10,528 nucleotides of DNA, taken from positions 1-10,528 of the forward strand of contig JBGVKG010000053.1 in assembly GCA_045123575.1 (NCBI GenBank). Reading direction: 5' to 3'. The notes under the pieces are model-generated. The model was given only the letters and a program-made list of their open reading frames with translations, searched no databases and was not told the origin of the DNA. Origin of the DNA: SVEL01 sp045123575. GTDB lineage: Bacteria; Bacillota; Clostridia; Lachnospirales; Lachnospiraceae. Below, one piece after another: positions 1 through 5,288 of the stretch. How positions within the stretch are numbered: the first letter of the stretch is position 1; each line of letters starts with the position of its first letter. Made by a program: the position numbers and the translations under genes.

Positions 1-36
1 AAAGATGTAATTATTATTCATGTGGAAGGTATTTAG
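1..36 (+). CDS. Possible 3' end of an upstream gene (partial)
   Basis: Reading from base 1, the frame gives KDVIIIHVEGI followed by a TAG stop at 34-36. The beta-strand-like run of Ile and Val, with His and Glu, looks like the end of a real protein. Only eleven codons are visible and no family can be named. A second frame (from base 3) is also open, to about 125, but it runs through a terminator hairpin and looks accidental. The start of the gene would lie left of the window. Confidence 0.3.
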   Translation, partial: KDVIIIHVEGI

Positions 37-190
37 ATTATCTTAGGTCTTTGCAACGGAGTAACCTAGCAATTTTTCAACACGATGTTGAAAAAAGCCT
101 CCTCCGAGCCATGGATGGCGAGTAGGAGGCGGTTGCGCATACATATAAAGAGTTCCAGGCAAAGACCTTAGATAATCTTATGCCTGGAAC
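36..190. repeat. Nested and competing inverted repeats
   Basis: Arm 36-54 (GATTATCTTAGGTCTTTGC) pairs with 159-177 with one mismatch in 19. It encloses two hairpins: TTTTTCAACA/TGTTGAAAAA (73-82/86-95) and the GCCTCCT/AGGAGGC terminator stem (97-103/124-130). A third stem, GTTCCAGGCA (152-161) with TGCCTGGAAC (181-190), shares bases 159-161 with the long arm, so the two cannot form completely at the same time. The block may be a palindromic intergenic repeat or a structured 3' UTR of the antiporter mRNA. The sequence alone does not decide. Confidence 0.6.
91..130 (-). terminator. Rho-independent terminator of the antiporter gene
   Basis: Read on the minus strand, a GC-rich stem GCCTCCT...AGGAGGC (130-124 with 103-97), with an inner GCC/GGC extension, is followed at once by six T (96-91). 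This is a textbook intrinsic terminator for the minus-strand gene whose stop lies at 245-247. It leaves a 3' UTR of about 115 bases before the stem. No T-tract follows the stem on the + strand, so it would act in one direction only. Confidence 0.8.
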
Positions 191-244
191 CCAGAATAAA
201 AATTATAGCTTTAATACCTAGCCCTTAGTACGATAAACCAGAAT

Positions 245-1423
245 TTACGCTTCTGCTTTATCTGTTTTAGCATAAAGCAACTTCAACAGTATAGGTGTCA
301 CTATCGAAGAAATGATAATAAGCAGGATAACGGCTGTAAAGTATTCTGGTGAAATAAGTTTTGCGCTAAGTCCCTTTTGTGCGACGATAAGAGCGACCTC
401 GCCTCTAGTCATCATACCGATACCTATTTTAAGTGTATCAAGACCTCTGAAACCACACATACGAGATACAACACCGCAACCAATAATCTTTGTTATTAAA
501 GCAACTAATACGAAACAGATACAAAAAACAATTAATCCTGATGAAAAAGATGATATATCTGTTTTCAATCCAATACTTGCAAAAAATACAGGGCCAAAAA
601 GCATATAAGAGTTAATGTCCATCTTTTCTGCTATATAGTCAGAATCTTTTAAACTACATAAAATTATACCCGCTACATAAGCACCTGTAATATCTGCGAT
701 GCCGAAGTATTCTTCAGCAGCGTAAGCCATAACGAAGCAAAGCGCCAAACCTAAGATAGGAATACGTCTAGTGTGTGGATGCTTCGCATCATATTTTTTG
801 AAGAAATAATATATAACAATACCAATAACTATAGCTAAAACGAAGAAGAGGATAGTATTGATGATAACTGTTTCGGGTTTTGTTGCTGGGTCTTTCATAC
901 CGATGACAAATGTAAGTACAATAATACCGATTACATCATCTATAATAGCTGCACTCAAAATAGTAGTTCCAACAACACCTTTTAACTTACCCATATCTCG
1001 TAAGGTCTGAACTGTGATACTAACTGATGTGGCAGTCATAATCACACCAATAAATACAGCCTTATAAAATTCTGTTGAGCCAATTGGAGAAACTCCGTAC
1101 ATAGCCATATATAACAATGTTCCGCCTACAAGTGGTACAAGTACACCTGAGCATGCTATAAGAAAAGCTTTCGGACCAGTTTTTAAAAGGTCTCTAAGGT
1201 TTGTTTCAAGACCAGCGGAGAACATTAATATAAGTACACCTATTTCCGCCATCTGTACTATAAAAGTTGATTGATCTACTAATCCTAATATGCTAGGTCC
1301 GATAATAAGACCTGCTACAATTTGTCCAACAACCTGTGGCGCTTTAAGAAATCTTGCTATAATACCAAAGAGTTTTGCAAATACTATGATTATGGCAAGG
1401 TCTAACAAAATTTCATAATTCAT
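245..1423 (-). CDS. Cation:proton antiporter, CPA2 family
   Basis: This 392-residue integral membrane protein of the Na+/H+ exchanger fold would exchange a monovalent cation (Na+ or K+) for protons across the cytoplasmic membrane. The hydrophobic profile fits about 12 helices. Visible family marks are AGLIIGPSILG (38-47), LMFSAGLE (66-73), the broken-helix motif TATSVSITVQTL (130-141), and the ion-binding aspartate pair in AAIIDDVIG (Asp162-Asp163). GPVFFASIGLKTDI (277-290) is typical of KefB/NapA-like CPA2 members. There is no TrkA-N/RCK regulatory domain at the C-terminus, so this is the short, membrane-only form. The start at 1423 is supported by an AGAAGGA ribosome binding site 8-9 bases upstream. 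The gene stands alone, with its own promoter and terminator. The ion transported cannot be read from the sequence. Confidence 0.93.
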   Translation of the reverse strand: MNYEILLDLAIIIVFAKLFGIIARFLKAPQVVGQIVAGLIIGPSILGLVDQSTFIVQMAEIGVLILMFSAGLETNLRDLLKTGPKAFLIACSGVLVPLVGGTLLYMAMYGVSPIGSTEFYKAVFIGVIMTATSVSITVQTLRDMGKLKGVVGTTILSAAIIDDVIGIIVLTFVIGMKDPATKPETVIINTILFFVLAIVIGIVIYYFFKKYDAKHPHTRRIPILGLALCFVMAYAAEEYFGIADITGAYVAGIILCSLKDSDYIAEKMDINSYMLFGPVFFASIGLKTDISSFSSGLIVFCICFVLVALITKIIGCGVVSRMCGFRGLDTLKIGIGMMTRGEVALIVAQKGLSAKLISPEYFTAVILLIIISSIVTPILLKLLYAKTDKAEA

Positions 1424-1499
1424 TCTTACATCCTTCTTTCTATTACTATAATATTATTAGTAAGCGTTTATATTTAATATAAGGAACGCAAACGTCTTA

Positions 1500-1528
1500 A
1501 CATTACATCTACATAAGTAGAATGTCAA
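1500..1528 (-). promoter_or_regulatory. Sigma-A promoter for the antiporter
   Basis: On the minus strand a perfect TTGACA (complement of 1523-1528) is followed, after 17 bases, by TAATGT (complement of 1500-1505). The -35 is ideal but the -10 matches only about half of TATAAT. Transcription would start near 1493 and give a leader of about 70 bases before the ATG at 1423. No other convincing pair was seen on this strand in the 307-base intergenic gap. Confidence 0.55.
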
Positions 1529-1633
1529 TACAGAATTATGGCATTTTATGTATATTTTATGGGTAAAAAGTAGACTTTTTTCGTGTTTTTTAATAAAAAT
1601 GATAAGAAAGTGAAAATTTTGATAGTAAAGTTC

Positions 1634-1662
1634 TTGAAAATATTATTGTTTTATTTTATTAT
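1634..1662 (+). promoter_or_regulatory. Sigma-A promoter for the DUF6465 gene
   Basis: TTGAAA (1634-1639) and TATTAT (1657-1662) are separated by exactly 17 bases, predicting a start near 1669 and a leader of about 62 bases. A weaker second -10 (TATACT, 1691-1696) lies downstream without a good -35. The leader contains a 17-base palindrome (ACTTTATT, A, AATAAAGT; 1694-1710) just ahead of the ribosome binding site. It may be a 5' mRNA hairpin or an operator. Confidence 0.6.
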
Positions 1663-1730
1663 ATGCGTGGAGTTAAAAACTTTATTAGATTATACTTTAT
1701 TAAATAAAGTGATACTAGGAGGTACATAAA

Positions 1731-2066
1731 ATGGCAACAAAGACATCTAAGGTAAATACAGAAACAGCAGCAAAGGAAGTAAAGAAGACTACAAAGGCTG
1801 CAGCTGAGAAGACAACAGCAACAAAGGCTACAACAGCTAAGAAGGCTACAGCTAAGAGCGAGACAGCTAACAAGAATAAGTTGTTCGTAGAGTTCTACGG
1901 TTTACAGGTTTCTTATGAGGATATGCTTGAGAAGGTTAAGGCTGATTATGCAGCTAAGACTGGAAAGAAGAGAGTAACATCTACAGAGCTTTATGTTAAG
2001 CCAGAAGATATGAGAATTTACTATGTAGTAAATGGCTCATTCTCAAGCGATGTAGCTTTAAACTAA
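1731..2066 (+). CDS. DUF6465 family protein with lysine/alanine/threonine tail
   Basis: This protein of 111 residues has two parts. Residues 1-50 are low-complexity: 38 of 50 are Lys (13), Thr (13) or Ala (12), giving a flexible, strongly basic tail like that of histone-H1-like bacterial proteins. Residues 51-101 form a compact conserved part (LFVEFYGLQVSYEDMLEKVK...TGKKRVTSTELYVKPEDMRIYYVVNG) that I recognise as the DUF6465 family, common in Lachnospiraceae and of unknown function. There is no signal peptide or membrane segment, so it is probably cytoplasmic. AGGAGG (1717-1722) sits 8 bases before the ATG. Lysine is coded almost only by AAG, as in valS, which suggests strong expression. Binding of nucleic acid is an inference from the tail only. 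Confidence 0.85.
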   Translation: MATKTSKVNTETAAKEVKKTTKAAAEKTTATKATTAKKATAKSETANKNKLFVEFYGLQVSYEDMLEKVKADYAAKTGKKRVTSTELYVKPEDMRIYYVVNGSFSSDVALN

Positions 2067-2085
2067 TTTGATTAAAGTTAAGTAA

Positions 2086-2139
2086 CAAAAAGATAGTGCC
2101 CAGCATACAAGTTATCTTGAAGCTGGGCACTATTTTTTT
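2086..2139 (+). terminator. Rho-independent terminator, probably bidirectional
   Basis: An 11-bp perfect stem TAGTGCCCAGC (2094-2104) with GCTGGGCACTA (2122-2132) is followed by seven T (2133-2139). On the other strand the stem is followed by TCTTTTTG (complement of 2085-2092). It can therefore end both the DUF6465 transcript and the converging membrane-protein transcript that stops at 2189. Confidence 0.92.
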
Positions 2140-2173
2140 ATAAAGGAAAGTTTACAACCAAACTTTCCTTTAT
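2140..2173. repeat. Palindrome, copy 1 of a two-copy family
   Basis: ATAAAGGAAAGTTT (2140-2153) pairs perfectly with AAACTTTCCTTTAT (2160-2173) around a six-base loop. It begins at the base after the T-tract of the preceding terminator. The core AGGAAAGTT...AAACTT recurs at 5069-5088, again directly behind a terminator T-tract. Being 14 bp and perfect, it could also help terminate the minus-strand transcript ending at 2189, but no T-run follows it on that strand. Confidence 0.7.
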
Positions 2174-2188
2174 AGTGTCAATTATTAT

Positions 2189-2869
2189 TTACATATATGT
2201 TTGCACATATTGTGGTTGCTCTGGATGCATACCTAGATCTTTGTTTCTAACAGCGAATATGAAGAATGCCTGTATACCAAATATAATTGATAATACAATA
2301 AATACAACTTTCTTATCTGGGTCGCATGATGCAAAAATGTCATATAACGCCATATAGTAGAATATCAATCGTACGATGGATAAACCGAGCATTGGCATAT
2401 ATAGCAACGTTATAATAAGGCTTAATGTGACAATAGTAGATGCATTGTCGCTGGACAAACCTTGGGAAGCTATAGTAGCTGAAGCTTCTATACTTATAAT
2501 TATAATGCCTAATACAATTATGATTGTAGAGACTATAAGTGTAGATGCATCTATCCATAGTAACAATTTGCCTCTATTATTTCTCTTACCTTTGGTAACC
2601 CACTGGTATTGATCTGATAGACGTCCAATTAACCATGAATTTGCAATAGGAATCCATGCATACCATGGACGGTCGAACCCTCTTCGCTTGGATATATTAT
2701 ATAAACCTAAAGACTGAATAATATAGCAAGCTATTGTAAATAGAAATAGTATTCCATAAATAATGAATAATATTACGATAGATGCAGCAAGAATATTCAT
2801 TTCATCACCTGAATATGAAGGTAGACCATTGCCGTTAGGTAAACCCGAGCCATCATTAAAATTACCCAT
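2189..2869 (-). CDS. Four-helix membrane protein of unknown function
   Basis: This protein has 226 residues from the start chosen here. The frame is open 13 codons further upstream, but AAGGAGGT lies 7 bases before the ATG at 2869 and nothing comparable precedes the earlier ATG. After a Gly/Asn-rich N-terminus (MGNFNDGSGLPNGNGLPSYS) come four hydrophobic stretches, near 24-52, 101-128, 144-172 and 187-206. Between the first two is the conserved-looking segment KRRGFDRPWYAWIPIANSW (61-79) followed by LIGRLSDQY. Proteins with such an RG..xPW.AWIPI..xW.LG..SD segment are common, unnamed membrane proteins of Clostridia. The C-terminus is short and hydrophilic (HPEQPQYVQTYM). No catalytic motif is visible. 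It is a single-gene unit, converging on the DUF6465 gene and divergent from the HAD gene. Confidence 0.8.
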   Translation of the reverse strand: MGNFNDGSGLPNGNGLPSYSGDEMNILAASIVILFIIYGILFLFTIACYIIQSLGLYNISKRRGFDRPWYAWIPIANSWLIGRLSDQYQWVTKGKRNNRGKLLLWIDASTLIVSTIIIVLGIIIISIEASATIASQGLSSDNASTIVTLSLIITLLYMPMLGLSIVRLIFYYMALYDIFASCDPDKKVVFIVLSIIFGIQAFFIFAVRNKDLGMHPEQPQYVQTYM

Positions 2870-2898
2870 AAAGTAAACCTCCTTTTTAATTTTATTAT

Positions 2899-2927
2899 AG
2901 TGTATCACAGTGGCAAAATGTTTGCAA
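2899..2927 (-). promoter_or_regulatory. Promoter of the membrane-protein gene
   Basis: On the minus strand TTGCAA (2922-2927) and TACACT (complement of 2899-2904) are spaced by 17 bases. The start would be near 2892, giving a leader of only about 23 bases that contains the ribosome binding site. The hexamer TTGCAA is self-complementary and also serves the opposite promoter at 2922-2950. Confidence 0.5.
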
Positions 2928-2950
2928 TATATGTATTATGTGGATATAAT
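2922..2950 (+). promoter_or_regulatory. Promoter of the HAD hydrolase gene
   Basis: TTGCAA (2922-2927), 17 bases, then a perfect TATAAT (2945-2950), predicting a start near 2957 and a leader of about 140 bases. A weaker second possibility is TTTAAA (3008-3013), 17 bases, TATTAT (3031-3036), which would give a shorter leader. Both may be used. Confidence 0.6.
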
Positions 2951-3096
2951 AATTTGTGAAATCTTATAAAAAGATAGAAATGTATAGGAATATGCATAAA
3001 AATTGTATTTAAAATTAATGGAATAAAGTGTATTATACTTTACATAGAGACAAACAGATAAAGAAGATGAAAATAAAAAAAGAATGGAGAAAAAAG

Positions 3097-3846
3097 ATGT
3101 ATAAGAATTATATTTTTGATTTATATGGTACGTTGGTTGATATAAGGACTGATGAGGGGAAAAATTCATTGTGGAAGAAGATGAGCGAGTTTTATAGATT
3201 ATATGGAGCTCATTATACTGCTAAGGAGTTACAGGATGCGTTTTATGAAGCTATAAGAGAGCAGGAAAAAAAGGTATATGCCAATATGAAGAAGAAGGGG
3301 TTAGATGACAAAGGGCATGTGGAGATAAAAATAGACAAGGTATTTTTGAAAATGTTTACTGCAAAGGGTGTGAAAGCTAATAAGAGCTTGGCTGTTCATG
3401 CAGGTCAAATGTTTAGAGTGCTGTCTATGGAATTTGAGAAACTTTATGATGGTGTTATAGAATTCCTTGAGGCCCTTAAAAAGCAGGATAAAAAAGTATA
3501 TCTGTTGTCTAATGCACAGTATATATTTACATATTATGAGTTGCAGGCTTTGGGGTTGTCACCATATTTTGATGGAGTGGTTATATCATCAGAAGAAGGA
3601 TGTAAGAAGCCATCAAAGAATTTCTACAATGTAGTGCTCGATAGATATAATCTTAATCCATCGGAGTCTATTATGATTGGCAATGACCAGTATGCGGATA
3701 TACAGGGAGCTAAAAATGTAGGTTTGGATGCACTTTATATACATCAAGAGATTTCACCAGAATATATAGAGGAACAGTGTCCAGCAGATTATAAGGTGCT
3801 TGATGGAGATTTTACAAAGGTTGGAAAGTTGTTAAAAGTTTTGTAA
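3097..3846 (+). CDS. HAD-superfamily hydrolase
   Basis: This is a soluble protein of 249 residues. Motif I is FDLYGTLVD (7-15) with the nucleophile Asp8, motif II is LLSNA with Ser138, motif III is Lys170/Lys171 in CKKPS, and motif IV is IGNDQYADI (194-202) with Asp197 and Asp201. The helical cap lies between motifs I and II (about 20-115), as in subfamily IA. The residue two after the nucleophile is Tyr10, where most HAD phosphatases have the acid/base Asp. DxYGT is the pattern seen in haloacid dehalogenases and in some uncharacterised HAD-IA proteins, so the substrate and even the reaction class are uncertain. The frame is open from an ATG at 3028. I chose 3097 because motif I then starts at the usual distance from the N-terminus and GGAGA (3086-3090) lies 6 bases upstream. 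It is transcribed alone, divergent from the membrane-protein gene. Confidence 0.9.
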   Translation: MYKNYIFDLYGTLVDIRTDEGKNSLWKKMSEFYRLYGAHYTAKELQDAFYEAIREQEKKVYANMKKKGLDDKGHVEIKIDKVFLKMFTAKGVKANKSLAVHAGQMFRVLSMEFEKLYDGVIEFLEALKKQDKKVYLLSNAQYIFTYYELQALGLSPYFDGVVISSEEGCKKPSKNFYNVVLDRYNLNPSESIMIGNDQYADIQGAKNVGLDALYIHQEISPEYIEEQCPADYKVLDGDFTKVGKLLKVL

Positions 3847-3868
3847 AAAAACTTGTGACTAAAAGACT

Positions 3869-3886
3869 ATGGAGTTACTCCATTTT
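3869..3886 (+). terminator. Weak terminator-like hairpin after the HAD gene
   Basis: ATGGAG (3869-3874) pairs with CTCCAT (3878-3883) around three bases and is followed by only four T (3883-3886). It is the only hairpin with a T-run in the 164 bases between the HAD stop and the next gene. Termination here would be inefficient, so some read-through into 4011 is likely. Confidence 0.35.
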
Positions 3887-3926
3887 ATGGGAAAAGTAGG
3901 GTTGATTAATTCTGTACGTAGGGATA

Positions 3927-3952
3927 TAATCAAGATAGAATAGTGTCGATAT
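3927..3952 (+). promoter_or_regulatory. Candidate sigma-D (flagellar) promoter
   Basis: TAAT (3927-3930), 14 bases, then GTCGATAT (3945-3952). The sigma-28/sigma-D consensus of Firmicutes is TAAA, 14-16 bases, GCCGATAT, so each box has a single mismatch. The start would be near 3959, inside a 7-bp inverted repeat GTAACAA/TTGTTAC (3958-3964/3968-3974). No good TTGACA/TATAAT pair with usual spacing is present here. The FliD-like protein directly downstream fits control by a flagellar sigma factor. Confidence 0.6.
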
Positions 3953-4010
3953 TAATAGTAACAAAAGTTGTTACATACATAGAGATAAAGATTACGAGAG
4001 GAGGGTACAT

Positions 4011-4742
4011 ATGAATATAGGTTCATGGAATTCAGATAGCATAGGTATGTTATTTTCGTCTGTAGGAAATAGAAATGCGAATGCAAATGCAGATAACCTT
4101 TCATCACTGACCAGTCTTTTGAGTGATTACAATAGTATCAAAACAGGTGCGTATGGAAAAGTAGTCAAGGCTTATTATGCAAAGGGTGAAAATAATGATA
4201 CAACATCTTCTAAGAAGGATAAGGTAAACAGTTCGACATCTACAGCAGAGGATTCGACAAAGACATTAAATGCCATACAGACAGCTACAGATGTATTATC
4301 TGAGACTACAGAGAATTTAAGAGACAAGGCTAAGACTGCTGACAGTATGGATGATTTATATGATTCTGTATCAGCATTTGTAAAGGATTATAACTCAGTA
4401 ATAAAAGCAGCGACTAATTCTAATACAGATACTATACAAAGTAGTTTGGCAGATTTGACATTTGCTACATCGACTAATAGTAAATTGCTTGGCAAGATAG
4501 GTATAACTGTTGAAGAGGATAATACTTTAAAGTTGGATGCAGATAAGTTTAAGGCAGGTTCGCTTTCGACAGCACAGACTCTGTTCAAAGGTGTGGGTTC
4601 TTATGCTTATGGTGTATCATTAAACACAGCTATGATGAATGGCAATGCTGATTATCAGGCATCTAAGGCCAATACATATGAAGCTAATGGTAGCTATAGC
4701 AACAATTATACAACAGGCGATTTGTTTGATTCATTATTTTAA
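4011..4742 (+). CDS. FliD C-terminal-like flagellar or surface protein
   Basis: This protein of 243 residues is rich in Ser, Thr, Asn, Ala and Asp and has no cysteine. It has no signal peptide, as expected for proteins exported by the flagellar apparatus. Residues 112-200 resemble the C-terminal part of the filament cap FliD (HAP2): AFVKDYNSVIKAA (122-134), then KLLGKIGITVEEDNTLKLDADKF (158-180) and TAQTLFKGVGSYA (187-199). These echo the FliD pattern of F...YN, LGIT.....G.L..D...L and ....LF. The protein is far shorter than FliD (usually 450 residues or more) and lacks a recognisable N-terminal HAP2 domain. Residues 38-58 (SDYNSIKTGAYGKVVKAYYAK) look like a conserved N-terminal motif of unnamed Lachnospiraceae proteins. 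AGGAGGG (3999-4005) sits 5 bases before the ATG. A candidate sigma-D promoter precedes it. No flagellar genes are adjacent. The FliD likeness is by eye and the exact role is unknown. Confidence 0.7.
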   Translation: MNIGSWNSDSIGMLFSSVGNRNANANADNLSSLTSLLSDYNSIKTGAYGKVVKAYYAKGENNDTTSSKKDKVNSSTSTAEDSTKTLNAIQTATDVLSETTENLRDKAKTADSMDDLYDSVSAFVKDYNSVIKAATNSNTDTIQSSLADLTFATSTNSKLLGKIGITVEEDNTLKLDADKFKAGSLSTAQTLFKGVGSYAYGVSLNTAMMNGNADYQASKANTYEANGSYSNNYTTGDLFDSLF

Positions 4743-4757
4743 TTTTGTCGAAGTCAC

Positions 4758-4786
4758 TTGACAATTTTGCAGCACTCGCCTATTAT
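4758..4786 (+). promoter_or_regulatory. Strong sigma-A promoter of the T-box/valS operon
   Basis: A perfect TTGACA (4758-4763) and TATTAT (4781-4786) are spaced by 17 bases, and the -10 is extended by AAT to an overlapping TATAAT. Transcription should begin near 4793, about 15 bases before T-box Stem I. It starts only 16 bases after the stop of the upstream gene, with no terminator between, so read-through from the FliD-like gene would also enter the leader. Confidence 0.88.
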
Positions 4787-4805
4787 AATTAAGCATATAT
4801 ATTAA

Positions 4806-5060
4806 ATGCTATGACGAAGAGGAGTAAGTGTTAAGCCCTAAAAGAGAGAGCGATTCACCGGCTGAAAGGTCGCTTAAGGAAACTGATATTGAAGGTAGCT
4901 TCCGAGCAGCATAGCCCAACACATTGTAGTAGAATTGTTAGTAGGTTATGACGATTCATCCACGTTACAGGATATGATAAGATAAAATAAAGGTGGTACC
5001 GCGTACCTTGTATGGACGCCCTTTGTATAGAGATACACTCTATGCAAAGGGTGCTTTTTT
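4806..5060 (+). promoter_or_regulatory. T-box leader, tRNA-Val, with terminator
   Basis: This is a transcriptional T-box riboswitch. Stem I closes with GCTATG (4808-4813) and CATAGC (4910-4915). The GAAG/CTTC helix (4816-4819/4899-4902) borders the specifier loop, which carries AGTA (4823-4826) on the 5' side and the valine codon GTA (4895-4897) on the 3' side. The T-box AAAGGTGGTACCGCG lies at 4989-5003. The antiterminator pairs AAAGG (4989-4993) with CCTTT (5020-5024) and GCGT (5001-5004) with ACGC (5016-5019), leaving the seven-base bulge UGGUACC. Its UGGU matches the ACCA end of uncharged tRNA-Val. The competing terminator is 5017-5032 with 5038-5053, followed by six T (5055-5060). Valine shortage should therefore raise expression of the genes downstream, ending with valS. 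Confidence 0.96.
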
Positions 5061-5061
5061 A

Positions 5062-5098
5062 ATATTATAGGAAAGTTCTACAAACTTCCCTATAATAT
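5062..5098. repeat. Palindrome, copy 2 of a two-copy family
   Basis: ATATTATAGGAAAGTT (5062-5077) pairs with AACTTCCCTATAATAT (5083-5098) with one mismatch in 16, around the loop CTACA. It starts two bases after the T-tract of the T-box terminator. The core matches the palindrome at 2140-2173, which sits in the same place relative to another terminator. Confidence 0.7.
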
Positions 5099-5103
5099 AA
5101 AAA

Positions 5104-5238
5104 ACGCTCCGCGAGGATGCGCAGAAACGCATAAGGAAATTGTCACTTCGTGACATGCGTTTCGCGCCAAAGCGGAGCAAGTCCCTCTAGATAGAGGGAT
5201 TTAGGGAGTTGATGCGGACTTGTCCGCTTTGTTTTTTT
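5104..5238 (+). terminator. Structured element ending in a second terminator
   Basis: Between the T-box and the first gene lies a run of stems: GCTCCGC/GCGGAGC (5106-5112/5172-5178), enclosing AAACGCAT/ATGCGTTT (5125-5132/5155-5162) and TGTCAC/GTGACA (5141-5146/5150-5155); then TCCCTCT/AGAGGGA (5182-5188/5193-5199); then GCGGAC/GTCCGC (5214-5219/5222-5227) followed by TTTG and seven T (5232-5238), which is a good intrinsic terminator. Positions 5172-5184 can instead pair with 5216-5227 (GGACTTGTCCGC) with one bulged base. The block may be a dispersed intergenic repeat or a second attenuator. Confidence 0.7.
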
Positions 5239-5288
5239 AATATAGTTATCCATAAAGTATTTGGTTGCAATAGGAAAGGAGATTATTT

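Noticed and set aside
3..125. Open + strand frame of about 40 codons at the left edge
   Set aside because: It runs through the 73-95 hairpin and the 97-130 terminator stem, and its residues look unpatterned. The competing frame ending at 36 looks more protein-like.
1565..1580. AAAAAGT/ACTTTTT inverted repeat in the 1424-1730 gap
   Set aside because: It is made almost only of A-T pairs with a two-base loop, has no terminator shape, and lies between two outward-facing promoters. Chance is likely in such AT-rich DNA.
2870..2908. Upstream start for the minus-strand membrane protein
   Set aside because: The extension covers the predicted promoter -10, and the strong AAGGAGGT points to the ATG at 2869.
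3028..3096. Upstream ATG extending the HAD protein by 23 residues
   Set aside because: The extra residues are mostly Lys/Arg from an A-rich leader, include a promoter candidate, and have no ribosome binding site ahead of them. Motif I would sit too far from the N-terminus.
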